NCBI GenBank assembly: GCA_040756655.1
Contig: JBFLYN010000002.1
Span: 1-64,000 of the forward strand
Length of the DNA stretch: 64,000 nucleotides
Direction: 5' to 3'
Source of the DNA: JBFLYN01 sp040756655
GTDB lineage: Bacteria; Bacillota; Sulfobacillia; UBA8153
The translations under genes and the position numbers were made by a program. The notes under the pieces were generated by a model that saw only the letters and a list, made by a program, of their open reading frames with translations, did not search any database and was not told where the DNA came from. Of the stretch, positions 17,458 to 26,328 are shown one piece after another. Every line of letters begins with the position of its first letter. Position 1 is the first letter of the stretch.

Positions 17458-20049
17458 TCAGGCACCTCTTTCTATCTCTGAGTCAAGCAGAACTTCGGGT
17501 TGAACTGCCAAAAGGCACAAAACCTCGGTGAGAAGGGTAACCAGGGCACCTACCCCCCCCCCAGTATTTTCCAGTTCTGGGGCTGGTATCCGCAGGAACG
17601 CCTCCGCCACAAGGGGGTCGAACTGCCGCCCTGCTCCCCGGCGCAGCTCCTCCATTGCTTCTTCGGCCGTGCGTGGGCGCCGGTAAGGCCTGTCAGAGGT
17701 CATGGCGTCGTAAGCGTCAGCCACGCTGATAATGCGCGCCAGGAGGGGTATCTCCTTCCCGGCCAGGCCGTCTGGGTAGCCGCCCCCGCCATAGTTCTCA
17801 TGGTGGTGCCGTATGGCGGCGACCACCTGCGGATGAAACCCGGCCGGCTCCACGATCCTGACCCCCACCACAGGGTGGCTCTTAACCTCATCCCACTCCG
17901 CCAGTTCAAGGAGTCCGGGCTTTGAAAGAATGCTCTCGGGCACGCCGATTTTACCTATGTCATGCAGGAGCGCGGCCAGGTGGATCTGCTCCTGCTCCTC
18001 ATCGCTTAGGCCAAGGACGCGGGCGCACGCCTGCGCCAGCCGGGCCACCCGCACGGAGTGCCCCCGCGTGTAGGTGTCCTTGGCCTCCAGGGCTGCTGCC
18101 AGCGCCTGCAGGGCGCTCAGGTAGTACTGGCGCAGGGACGCATAGAGGCGGGCGTTTTCCAGCGCCAGGCCCACCTGGCCCGCCACGGTGGCCAGATACT
18201 CAATCTCTTCCTCTGGCCAGCGCCGCGGTACCGGAGAGTAGACCTTCAGGGTGCCCAGCATCTTCCCTCCCGCTCTTACCGGCGCCACGGCCATTGCCCG
18301 CACCTCGGGTGCGTAATAGGGCAGCTGCATGCCGGGCCCGGCGGCGGCCGTATCCTCCACCGCAACGGGCTCCCCTCTCCGGAGTGCTTCGCCCAGCAGG
18401 CTGCCCTCCGGCCGGACACGGGCCGCCCTCTCCTGCAGCTCCGCGCTCATACCCAAGCTGACCTTGAGCACCAGTTCGCCCGTCTCCCCGTCAAGCAGGT
18501 GCAGCGCACACCACTGCGCGCCGAGACCCTCACTTACACCCACCAAGGCCATCTCGAGCACCTTGTCCTCATGGAGGTGGCCGGCCAGCGCCTGCCCCAG
18601 GTCGATCAGGCGTTCCAGCATGGCCGCCTTTGCCTGGAGCTGGCGATAAAGGCGGGCGTTTCGCAGCGCCAGCCCCAGGCCGGTGCCCAGGGTGGTCAAG
18701 AAAGCGGCCTCGTCTTCGCTGAAGGGCACGCCTTCGGGCCTGCCCGTGACGGTCAGCACGCCCGTCACCGTGCCCCCCACTATAAGGGGCACGGCTACCG
18801 CCGGCCTCTTTTCTGCGGCCGTACCGGCTCCGGGGCGGCTGTCAAAGTGCACAGCACGCCCTTCCCGCTCGACGGCGGCAATGACTTCACCAGCCGGCAC
18901 GATCCGGAACTCGTCGCCGAGCTCCAGGGTCGCCGCCGTCTCGGCAGCCAAAGCCGCCGGCATCTCCTGGCTCAGCATCACCACGGACCCGCTGGTGGCG
19001 CCGGTCACCTTCAGCACCGCCTCCAGGGCCCGCTGCGCCACCTCGCTTACTTCGAGGCTGCCGGACACTGTCCGGGAAAAGTCGTAGAGAAAGGCGAACT
19101 GGTTCGCTCTTTTCCGGGCCCCCTCCGGCTCCGCCTCCTTGGCAAGCTTGTCCCTGTACATGGCGTAGTCGGCCTCCTTGTATGCCTCGACCAGCGGACG
19201 CCCCGGGTCTTCGGCCGTAGCCGTGCCCACCGAAATGCTCAGGGGAAACTCGGGGCGCCCCGCATTATCCTCCTCCACGGCCTGGGTTATGCGCCGCGCC
19301 ACTTCCTCCGCTGCCACCTGGTTCGTTTGCGCCAGCACCACGGCAAATTCATCTCCTCCGATCCGGGCCACCAGGTCGGACCCCCTGACGCAGCTGGCGA
19401 TCACCCTGGCGGCGCGGCGCAAAAGCTCGTCACCCCGCGTGTGGCCCAAGGTGTCGTTGACCACCTTCAGGTCGTCGAGGTCGCAGAGGATGAGACTGAC
19501 AGGAAAGGAGCGGCCTTTCTCCAGCCGCCGCAGTTTCTCCTCGAAGAAGGCGCGGTTGTAAAGCCCGGTGAGAGCGTCATGGGTGTTCAAGTGCCTCAGT
19601 TCATCCTCCATCTGCTTGCGCTCGCCGATGTCGCGGATGCACTGGACGGCCCCGAGCAGGTTCCCTGCCTCATCATAGATCGGCGCCGCAATGGTCCAGA
19701 AATGAAGGCCTCTGCCGTCGTAAGCGTAAGGGGCAAAACCTTCGCCGGCAAGAACATGGCCCTTCCTCTCGACCTTCTCGTATCCAATCTCCCACTCTTT
19801 ACCGTTGCCGAGCAGAATGTTCACGAGGATGGGTCTGCGTTCCCCATAAAACGGGACAGCGTAGGTGTATTCACCCCTGCCCAGCACTTCTTCCTTCCTG
19901 ACTCCCGTCATTTCTTCTATGGCCCGGTTCCACACGACCACCTTGCCTGCACGGTCGACGGCAAGGACGCCATCCGGGAGGGAGTCGACGATTCTCTCGA
20001 GAAGGCCCAGTCCCCCCTCTGTCTTTTCCCTTCGCTGTCCTGATTTCAC
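17458..20049 (-). CDS. PAS-GGDEF-GAF-GAF-HD-GYP signalling protein
   Basis: About 863 aa. Order: PAS (DSLPDGVLAVDRAGKVVVWN) with PAC end; GGDEF domain with intact RIGGDEF, so diguanylate cyclase activity is possible; two GAF domains (about 320-470 and 490-640); C-terminal HD-GYP with GHSVRVARLAQ, LLHDIGKIGVPE, HHHENYGGGGYPDGL, expected to hydrolyse c-di-GMP. Both halves look catalytic. GTG 20049 is chosen because GGAGGTG lies seven bases upstream, whereas TTG 20064 precedes that site. A ten-C run at 17552-17561 (plus strand) lies in the last codons; with nine bases the protein would end at TAG right after ENTGGG, so the last ~30 residues are probably artefactual read-through into IS DNA. Confidence 0.9.
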   Translation of the reverse strand: MKSGQRREKTEGGLGLLERIVDSLPDGVLAVDRAGKVVVWNRAIEEMTGVRKEEVLGRGEYTYAVPFYGERRPILVNILLGNGKEWEIGYEKVERKGHVLAGEGFAPYAYDGRGLHFWTIAAPIYDEAGNLLGAVQCIRDIGERKQMEDELRHLNTHDALTGLYNRAFFEEKLRRLEKGRSFPVSLILCDLDDLKVVNDTLGHTRGDELLRRAARVIASCVRGSDLVARIGGDEFAVVLAQTNQVAAEEVARRITQAVEEDNAGRPEFPLSISVGTATAEDPGRPLVEAYKEADYAMYRDKLAKEAEPEGARKRANQFAFLYDFSRTVSGSLEVSEVAQRALEAVLKVTGATSGSVVMLSQEMPAALAAETAATLELGDEFRIVPAGEVIAAVEREGRAVHFDSRPGAGTAAEKRPAVAVPLIVGGTVTGVLTVTGRPEGVPFSEDEAAFLTTLGTGLGLALRNARLYRQLQAKAAMLERLIDLGQALAGHLHEDKVLEMALVGVSEGLGAQWCALHLLDGETGELVLKVSLGMSAELQERAARVRPEGSLLGEALRRGEPVAVEDTAAAGPGMQLPYYAPEVRAMAVAPVRAGGKMLGTLKVYSPVPRRWPEEEIEYLATVAGQVGLALENARLYASLRQYYLSALQALAAALEAKDTYTRGHSVRVARLAQACARVLGLSDEEQEQIHLAALLHDIGKIGVPESILSKPGLLELAEWDEVKSHPVVGVRIVEPAGFHPQVVAAIRHHHENYGGGGYPDGLAGKEIPLLARIISVADAYDAMTSDRPYRRPRTAEEAMEELRRGAGRQFDPLVAEAFLRIPAPELENTGGGVGALVTLLTEVLCLLAVQPEVLLDSEIERGA

Positions 20050-20078
20050 GCTCTCCACCTCCAATTTATAAGCAAAAG

Positions 20079-20540
20079 TTTTGTACTTTGGCTCCCAGAG
20101 TTACCCAGTAAGTCGGTGGCAGACTGCTTCCACAGTCACCCCTTTTTCGAACTGGGCATATAGCCATCTAACAAAGAGTAACTGAGCATGGTGCTGGCTC
20201 TGCCGGCAGACATCTCCCAGGCTTGGTGGTGGCTGGTCCGTATCCCGGGAAGCCAGTAGGCCCCGTTGCGTCTCGGCCAACGTATAGGCGATGAGTACCA
20301 GCTCCAGGTAGCGCTCCACCCCACTGGTGCTGCGCAACTGGTAGTCATCAAAGCCCAGCACTTGCTTGGCGTTGCGGTGGAAAGTTTCCACCGGCCAGCC
20401 ATGGCTACAGTGGTTCAACAGTCCCTGGGCGTCCAGCGCAGAGACGGCCGCCGACTCCGGATGGAAGTGCGCACAGAACCTGGTTCCGTGGAATGGTGCG
20501 GCCGAGATCACGATCTGGGCCCAAGAGGTGATCCGGCATA
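20079..20540 (-). mobile_element. IS4/IS701-like transposase 3' fragment
   Basis: The minus strand encodes a transposase C-terminus: WPVETFHRNAKQVLGFDDYQ with the catalytic Glu region, SGVERYLELVLIAYTLAE, and the end FEKGVTVEAVCHRLTG. Upstream the reading frame decays (about 20540). The terminal part is repeated, rearranged, at 3133-3303. It lies 15-30 bases upstream of the GGDEF/HD-GYP gene start, so it abuts that gene's promoter region. Confidence 0.75.
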
Positions 20541-20589
20541 CCGGTCCGGGTCGCCAGCTCCGCCAGGGTCGGGTGTACTCATGTCGCGA

Positions 20590-21005
20590 CGGAAAGCACG
20601 GGAGTGTGCTGGAAGCCGGTCTACAACATCTTGGAGAGCAACTTTGAAATCTTCCTTGCCAACGCCCACAGTCCGGGCGCAAAACCGACATGGCGGATGC
20701 CGAATGGTTGGCCGAACTTGTTCGCACTGCGTGACCTGACCCGCTATGGCACCAGCCTGATCCGGCAAAAAGCCTCCGAGGTGAATCGGCTGCAGAAATT
20801 CCTGGAGGGCGCCAACATCAAGCTGGCTTCCGTGACCACGGACATCACCGGCGTCTCCGCAAAGGCAATGCTAGCCGAACTGCTGACGGAGAAAAAGCCG
20901 GTTGCCGAGATCGCCGAGCTGACTAAAGGACGTTTGCGCAACAAGATCCCCGAGTTGCGGAAAGCACTGGATGGTCACTTGAGGCCCCACGTGGCTCTCT
21001 TCTAA
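20590..21005 (+). pseudogene. IS110-family transposase fragment
   Basis: Reads CWKPVYNILESNFEIFLANA, ELFALRDLTRY-like sequence, then SLIRQKASEVNRLQKFLEGA and SVTTDITGVSAKAMLAELL, all from the middle of IS110 (DEDD) transposases. The N-terminal catalytic Asp and the C-terminal transposase_20 domain are missing, and an internal piece between ANAH and the LRDLTRY-like segment is shortened. Non-functional. Confidence 0.8.
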
Positions 21006-21083
21006 CCACCCGGCTCACGGCTTCTCACCCGGGGCTGGATGCCGGGGTAACTGAGACCTCCCCTCTCCGGCGATGGCCGCTCC

Positions 21084-22535
21084 CTAGAGTGCCAAGCGTT
21101 CTACCAAGAGCCGGTTCGCGAGCTGGGGGTTGGCCCGCCCCTGGGTTGCCTTCATCACCTGGCCTACCAGGAATCCCAGGGCCCGCTCCTTGCCCGCCCG
21201 GTAGTCCGCGACCACGCCCGGGTTACTGGCTATGACTCCATCGATAACGGGGACCAGTTCCTCCTCAGCCCCGATCTGCAAAAGTCCCTTGGCCCTAACC
21301 AGTTCCCGGGGTTCTTTACGGGTATCGCACATCTCGTCGAAGATGGACTTAGCGATCTTAACGCTGATGGTGCCCGTCTCCACCATGGACAAAAGTTCAG
21401 CTAAGTGCCCCGGGGTGATGGGGATGTCCTCGGCCTCCAGCCCCCGGGCCTTCAGATATCGGAAGATCTCGCCCATGACCCAGTTGGCTGCCGGCTTGGC
21501 CCCGGCCCCCGCCTTCACCACATCCTCGTAAAAGTCCGCCATCACCGGCGATGCCGTGATAACAGCAGCATCGTATGGAGAGAGCCCGTAGGCGTTTACC
21601 AGGCGCTCCCGGCGCTGCTGCGGGAGCTCGGGTAGCGAAGTCTTGATCTGCCATACCCACTCCGGGTCTGGCACCATGGGCACCAGGTCCGGATCGGGGA
21701 AGTACCGGTAATCCTGGGCTTCTTCCTTTTCACGCAGGGAAACCGAAATGCTGCGGGCCTCGTCCCAGTGGCGGGTCTCCCTGGCCACTTTCCCTCCCCG
21801 GTCCAGGATTTCGGCCTGGCGGGTGACCTCGTAGGCCAGCGCCCGCTGGGCCGAGCGGAAGGAGCCGAGGTTCTTCAGTTCAACGGGTATACCTAACCTC
21901 TCTTCTCCAGCCGGGCGAAGGGAGATATTGCAGTCCACGCGCAAAGATCCTTCTTCCATCTTGCAGTCGGACACACCGGTGTACTGGAGGATGCTCTTGA
22001 GCTCCTCCAGGTACGCACGGGCTTCCTCGGGAGAACGCAGGTCGGCTTCGGACACGATCTCAATTAGCGGCACGCCGCACCGGTTGTAGTCTACCAGGCT
22101 GGAAACAGCTTCTGCCACTGTGCCCTGGGGTGAACCCTCGTGTAGGAGCTTTCCGGCATCGTCTTCTAGGTGGACCCGGCGAATGCCAATACGCTTGCGG
22201 CTACCCTCGAGCGCAATCTCCACGAACCCACCATAGGCCAGTGGCAGGTCGTACTGGGAGATCTGGTACCCCTTGGGCAGGTCGGGGTAGAAGTAGTTTT
22301 TCCGGTCGAACTTGGAAAACGTGGATACCCGGCAATTGAGGGCCAAAGCCGCCCGCACGGCGTACTCCACGGCTTTCGCGTTGAGCACCGGCAGGGCACC
22401 CGGCAGTCCCAGGCACACCGGGCAGGTGTTGGCATTGGGCTCAGCACCAAATTCGGCCGGGCAGGCACAAAACAGCTTGGAGTTGGTGCCCAGTTCCACG
22501 TGGATCTCCAGCCCGATGACAGGTTCATAGGACAT
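21084..22535 (-). CDS. gatB: aspartyl/glutamyl-tRNA amidotransferase subunit B
   Basis: 483 aa. GatB of the GatCAB complex, which converts Glu-tRNAGln and Asp-tRNAAsn to the amide forms; this subunit carries the kinase and tRNA-binding parts. Begins YEPVIGLEIHVELGTNSKLF with the zinc-site cysteines at FCACP and CPVCLGLPG; later KMEEGSLRVDCNISLRP and the C-terminal Yqey/tail domain. The start is fixed by GGAGGTGAT seven bases before ATG 22535, overlapping gatA by 11 bases. The open frame upstream to 22829 is a shadow of gatA. Confidence 0.97.
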   Translation of the reverse strand: MSYEPVIGLEIHVELGTNSKLFCACPAEFGAEPNANTCPVCLGLPGALPVLNAKAVEYAVRAALALNCRVSTFSKFDRKNYFYPDLPKGYQISQYDLPLAYGGFVEIALEGSRKRIGIRRVHLEDDAGKLLHEGSPQGTVAEAVSSLVDYNRCGVPLIEIVSEADLRSPEEARAYLEELKSILQYTGVSDCKMEEGSLRVDCNISLRPAGEERLGIPVELKNLGSFRSAQRALAYEVTRQAEILDRGGKVARETRHWDEARSISVSLREKEEAQDYRYFPDPDLVPMVPDPEWVWQIKTSLPELPQQRRERLVNAYGLSPYDAAVITASPVMADFYEDVVKAGAGAKPAANWVMGEIFRYLKARGLEAEDIPITPGHLAELLSMVETGTISVKIAKSIFDEMCDTRKEPRELVRAKGLLQIGAEEELVPVIDGVIASNPGVVADYRAGKERALGFLVGQVMKATQGRANPQLANRLLVERLAL

Positions 22536-24012
22536 ACGGATCACCTCCGGGGCGGTACAGTGGTCCTCGCTTTTCCGGGTCCAACGGACGGTGCTTCTCC
22601 AGCGCATGGCCGATGGTAAGAAGGGTCTCTTCGTCAAAGGGCCGGCCGATGATCTGCAGGCCCACCGGCAATCCCTCGGAAAGGCCGCAGGGCACCGACA
22701 GGCCGGGCAGCCCGGCCAGGTTTGCCGGCACCGTGAGCACGTCGGACGCGTACATGGTGAGGGGGTCGTCCACCCGCTCCCCGATGCCGAAGGCGACGGT
22801 GGGCGAAGTGGGACACACCAGGGCGTCAAACCGCTCCAGTGCCAGCTCGAAATCTCGCTTTACCAGCGTCCGCACTTTCTGGGCCCGGAGATAGTAGGCG
22901 TCGTAGTAGCCGGAGCTGAGAGCGTAAGTGCCCAGCATGATCCGGCGCTTCACTTCGCTGCCGAAACCTTGGTGGCGGGTGTTTTGGTACATAGACTCCA
23001 GGTCATCACCGGACGACCTGAGCCCGTGTCTTACCCCATCGTAACGGGCCAAGTTGGATGAAGCCTCGGCCGGGGCGATGAGGTAGTAGGTGGACAGCGC
23101 GTACTCGCTGTGGGGGAGCGAACACTCGCCTACCTTTGCCCCGAGGTCCTCTAGGTCGTGGATGGCTTCTTCCACCTGCCTCCTGACGCCCGGGTCCAGC
23201 GCCACTTCAAAATACTCCCTGGGGATGCCCAGGGTCAGGCCGGCCAGGTCCCGACCCAGCGCTGCCCGGTAGTCGGGCACGGGCCGGGGCACCGACGTGC
23301 TGTCTTTGGGGTCGTGACCGGCTATAACCTGGAGCACCAGGGCGCAGTCTTCCACCGAGCGGGTGAAGGTGCCGACCTGATCCAGCGATGACGCAAACGC
23401 CACCAGTCCGTAACGGGATACCCGCCCGTAGGTGGGCTTGAGGCCGACCACTCCGCACAGGGCGGCGGGCTGGCGCACCGACCCCCCGGTGTCAGACCCC
23501 AAGGCATAGGCGGCTTGGCCAGCCGCTACCGCCGCCGCGGACCCGCCGCTGGACCCACCAGGTACCCGCCCGGGGTTCCACGGGTTGCGGGTAACGGCGT
23601 AAGCAGAGCTCTCGCAGGACGAGCCCATGGCAAATTCATCCATGTTGGTCTTGCCCAACAGGACCATGCCGGCCCGGGTCAGCCTGTCCACGACCGTGGC
23701 ATCATAGGGCGGCAAAAACCCGTCCAGTATCCTTGAGCCACACGTGGTCAGCAGGCCCCGGGTGCACATGTTGTCCTTGATGGCGGCCGGGACTCCGGCC
23801 AGAACCGACCAGCCAAGCTCCGGCCAGCGGCGGGTCACCTCTTGAGCGTCCTTCGCGGCCCGGTCGGGGTCGTAAGTGATAAAGGCATGGGTCAGCTGTT
23901 CCATTTCCAGGTTACGCTCAACGTACGATGCTAGGAGTTCACCCGGGGAAACCTCGCCCGCCCGGAGGGCCCGGGCCGCCTGGGCTACGCTCAGCCGGTA
24001 AAGCTCGGACAC
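22525..24012 (-). CDS. gatA: aspartyl/glutamyl-tRNA amidotransferase subunit A
   Basis: About 495 aa amidase-signature enzyme that frees ammonia from glutamine. The Ser-cisSer-Lys triad is visible: Lys in AAIKDN, serines in GGSSGGSAAAVA and GSDTGGSVRQPA. Start: GTG 24012 lies about ten bases after AAGGAGG; GTG 24021 sits too close to that site. gatC ends immediately upstream. Confidence 0.97.
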   Translation of the reverse strand: MSELYRLSVAQAARALRAGEVSPGELLASYVERNLEMEQLTHAFITYDPDRAAKDAQEVTRRWPELGWSVLAGVPAAIKDNMCTRGLLTTCGSRILDGFLPPYDATVVDRLTRAGMVLLGKTNMDEFAMGSSCESSAYAVTRNPWNPGRVPGGSSGGSAAAVAAGQAAYALGSDTGGSVRQPAALCGVVGLKPTYGRVSRYGLVAFASSLDQVGTFTRSVEDCALVLQVIAGHDPKDSTSVPRPVPDYRAALGRDLAGLTLGIPREYFEVALDPGVRRQVEEAIHDLEDLGAKVGECSLPHSEYALSTYYLIAPAEASSNLARYDGVRHGLRSSGDDLESMYQNTRHQGFGSEVKRRIMLGTYALSSGYYDAYYLRAQKVRTLVKRDFELALERFDALVCPTSPTVAFGIGERVDDPLTMYASDVLTVPANLAGLPGLSVPCGLSEGLPVGLQIIGRPFDEETLLTIGHALEKHRPLDPEKRGPLYRPGGDPYVL

Positions 24013-24017
24013 AGATG

Positions 24018-24314
24018 TCACTCCTCCTTCCCCATGCGAGGCACCCGGAAGTACCCGCGGGACCGTTGAGGAGCGTTGGCCAGCGCCTCGTCCACGGGAA
24101 GACCGGGCCGGCTCACGTCGGGCCGGGTGACGTTGACCAGGTCGGGCACGGCGTGAAAGGTAGGCTCGACCCCGCTCACATCCACCTGGCGCAGGGTGTC
24201 CACGTGGGCCAGGATCTGCGAAAGCTGCCTGGTAAACACCTGAACTTCCTGCTGGGTGAGTGTCAGCCGGGCCAGGCGAGCAACGTGTTCCACGTCCTCT
24301 CTGGTTATGGACAC
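24018..24314 (-). CDS. gatC: aspartyl/glutamyl-tRNA amidotransferase subunit C
   Basis: About 98 aa. Small stabilising subunit, with the family start ITREDVEHVARLARLTLTQQ and the middle GVEPTFHAVPDLVNVTRPDV. GTG 24314 is preferred (GATGAGG seven bases upstream) over GTG 24323. Lies ten bases after ligA and just before gatA. Confidence 0.95.
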   Translation of the reverse strand: MSITREDVEHVARLARLTLTQQEVQVFTRQLSQILAHVDTLRQVDVSGVEPTFHAVPDLVNVTRPDVSRPGLPVDEALANAPQRSRGYFRVPRMGKEE

Positions 24315-24324
24315 CAAGGACACC

Positions 24325-26328
24325 TCATCTCTCTTGGAGCATGCGGACGAACTCTTCTTCGGTGATAATCTTGACTCCCAGCTGGCGGGCGCGGTCCAGC
24401 TTGCTCCCGGCCCCCGGGCCTGCCACCACGTAATCGGTCTTGGCGGACACTGAACCGGCAGCCCGACCTCCTCTTGCCTCTACCGCCTTCTGGGCCTCGC
24501 CGCGACTCATGCGCTCCAGGGTTCCCGTAAACACGAAAGTCAGGCCGGACCACCCGGCTTTTGCTGCTGACTCGTGTTCTAGGACCACGCCTCCCCGGGC
24601 CAGCTTGGCCACCAGGGCCCGGGCCGAGGCCCGGGAGAAAAACTCGGACACGGCCAAGGCGGTCTTGGGACCCACCTCCGGGATGTCCTCCAGCTCCCCA
24701 GCGGAAACTGCCATGATCGCTTCCATGGTTCCGAAATGGGCGGCCAGGACCTGGGCTGCGCGCTGCCCCACGTGCCTGATGCCCAGGGCAAACAGCACCC
24801 TGGCCAGCCCGGCCCGGCGGCTGGCATCGATGGCCCGTAACAGGTTGCCAGCGCTCTTTTCCCCAATGCGGTCGAGGGCCACTAGTTCCTCCCGGGTAAG
24901 GAAATAAAGGTCGGCGGCGTCTTTGACCAGGCCGGCCCCGAGCAGCTGGTCGATGATGGCCGGACCCATCCCATCGATGTCCATGGCGCCCCGGGAGCAA
25001 AAGTGGATGAGCCCCTCGCGCAGCTGGGCCGGACAAGCCAGGTTGGTGCACCGGGTGGCAGCCTCCCCTGCGGCCCGGGCGGTGGGACTAGTGCACACCG
25101 GGCAGACTGGTGGCATGGTGAACTCGCGTTCTTCCCCGGTTCGCTGGTCGGCCAGGACCCTCACGATCTCCGGGATGACATCCCCGGCCTTCTGGATGAC
25201 CACCCGGTCGCCGATGCGCACATCCCGCTCCCGGATGATGTCTTCATTGTGCAGGCTGGCCCGGCTCACCGTCGACCCGCCCACCCGCACCGGTTCCAGC
25301 TCCGCCGTGGGCGTTAGCACGCCCGTGCGGCCCACGTGCACCAATACGTCAACCACCCGGGTGATAGCCTGTTCGGCGGGAAACTTGAAGGCCACCGCCC
25401 AGCGCGGGCTATGGCTGGTAGCGCCCAACCGGTCCCGGCCTCCCAGATCGTCCAGCTTCACCACGGCCCCGTCTATCTCGTAGGGTAGGTCGTGACGCCG
25501 CTCCCGCCAGCGTTCGACGGCAGCGTACGCCTGCTGCGCGCCCCGCACCAGCTGGGCGTCGGGCGTGGGGAAACCCAGCTTACGGAGAAAGCACAGGCTC
25601 TGGTAGTGGCTGGTGAGCACCCGGCCACTGACTTCCCGCACATCGTAGAAGATCACCCTGAGGCCCCGCCCGGCCGTGACCCGGGGGTCCAGCTGGCGCA
25701 ACGACCCGGCCGCCGCGTTGCGCGGGTTGGCAAACAGCGACTCACCAGCGGCTTCCCTTTCCCGGTTGATCCTCTCAAACTCTAGCTTAGGCAGGTACGC
25801 CTCACCGCGGAGTTCGAGCCGGGCGATGCCAGCCCCGGGGGGCAGGCGCAAGGGGAGGCTCCGGACGGTGCGGGTGTTGGCGGTCACATCCTCTCCGGTC
25901 TGGCCGTCTCCCCGGGTGGCCGCCGTGCTCAGGAGCCCGTCCACGTAGGTGACGATGATGGACAGCCCGTCGATCTTGGGCTCCACCACGTAGGGCACGG
26001 GCCCGGATGTGCCCAGGCTGGCCTGGACACGCCGGTCGAAAGCCTCCAGCTCCCCGGCGTCGAATACGTTGCCAAGGCTCAGTACCGGTGAGTGGTGGCG
26101 GACCGGGTGAAAAGCCGGGGACGCGGTCCCACCCACGCGCTGGGTAGGGGAGTCGGGCCTGACCAGTTCCGGGTGGGCTTCCTCCAGCCCGAGTAGCTCT
26201 TGGAACAGGAGGTCATACTCGGCATCAGTGATTTCCGGCGCGTCCAGGACGTAATACCGGTAGTCGTGGTACCGGATCTGGTCCCTGAGCGCCTCGGCCC
26301 GAGCCCGCAGGCCTTCCACATCAACCAC
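24325..26328 (-). CDS. ligA: NAD-dependent DNA ligase
   Basis: About 667 aa. Joins nicks using NAD+. Domain Ia (residues 1-70) with IRYHDYRYYVLDAPEITDAE, adenylation domain with the catalytic lysine in VEPKIDGLS (about K118), OB fold, a four-cysteine zinc finger (CPVCTSPTARAAG..TRCTNLACP), HhH region (IGEKSAGNLL, LGIRHVGQRAAQVL) and a C-terminal BRCT (GLTFVFTGTLERMSRGEAQ). GTG 26328 is taken as start because TGGAG lies seven bases before it; it overlaps the pcrA stop by eight bases. The open frame runs back to 26412 but within pcrA. Confidence 0.97.
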   Translation of the reverse strand: MVDVEGLRARAEALRDQIRYHDYRYYVLDAPEITDAEYDLLFQELLGLEEAHPELVRPDSPTQRVGGTASPAFHPVRHHSPVLSLGNVFDAGELEAFDRRVQASLGTSGPVPYVVEPKIDGLSIIVTYVDGLLSTAATRGDGQTGEDVTANTRTVRSLPLRLPPGAGIARLELRGEAYLPKLEFERINREREAAGESLFANPRNAAAGSLRQLDPRVTAGRGLRVIFYDVREVSGRVLTSHYQSLCFLRKLGFPTPDAQLVRGAQQAYAAVERWRERRHDLPYEIDGAVVKLDDLGGRDRLGATSHSPRWAVAFKFPAEQAITRVVDVLVHVGRTGVLTPTAELEPVRVGGSTVSRASLHNEDIIRERDVRIGDRVVIQKAGDVIPEIVRVLADQRTGEEREFTMPPVCPVCTSPTARAAGEAATRCTNLACPAQLREGLIHFCSRGAMDIDGMGPAIIDQLLGAGLVKDAADLYFLTREELVALDRIGEKSAGNLLRAIDASRRAGLARVLFALGIRHVGQRAAQVLAAHFGTMEAIMAVSAGELEDIPEVGPKTALAVSEFFSRASARALVAKLARGGVVLEHESAAKAGWSGLTFVFTGTLERMSRGEAQKAVEARGGRAAGSVSAKTDYVVAGPGAGSKLDRARQLGVKIITEEEFVRMLQER

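Noticed and set aside
18058..20043. 661-codon plus-strand open frame
   Set aside because: It is the antisense shadow of the GGDEF/HD-GYP gene, whose domains and motifs are unmistakable on the minus strand.
22536..22829. N-terminal extension of gatB
   Set aside because: This stretch codes for the end of gatA in another frame, and GGAGGTGAT fixes the gatB start at 22535.
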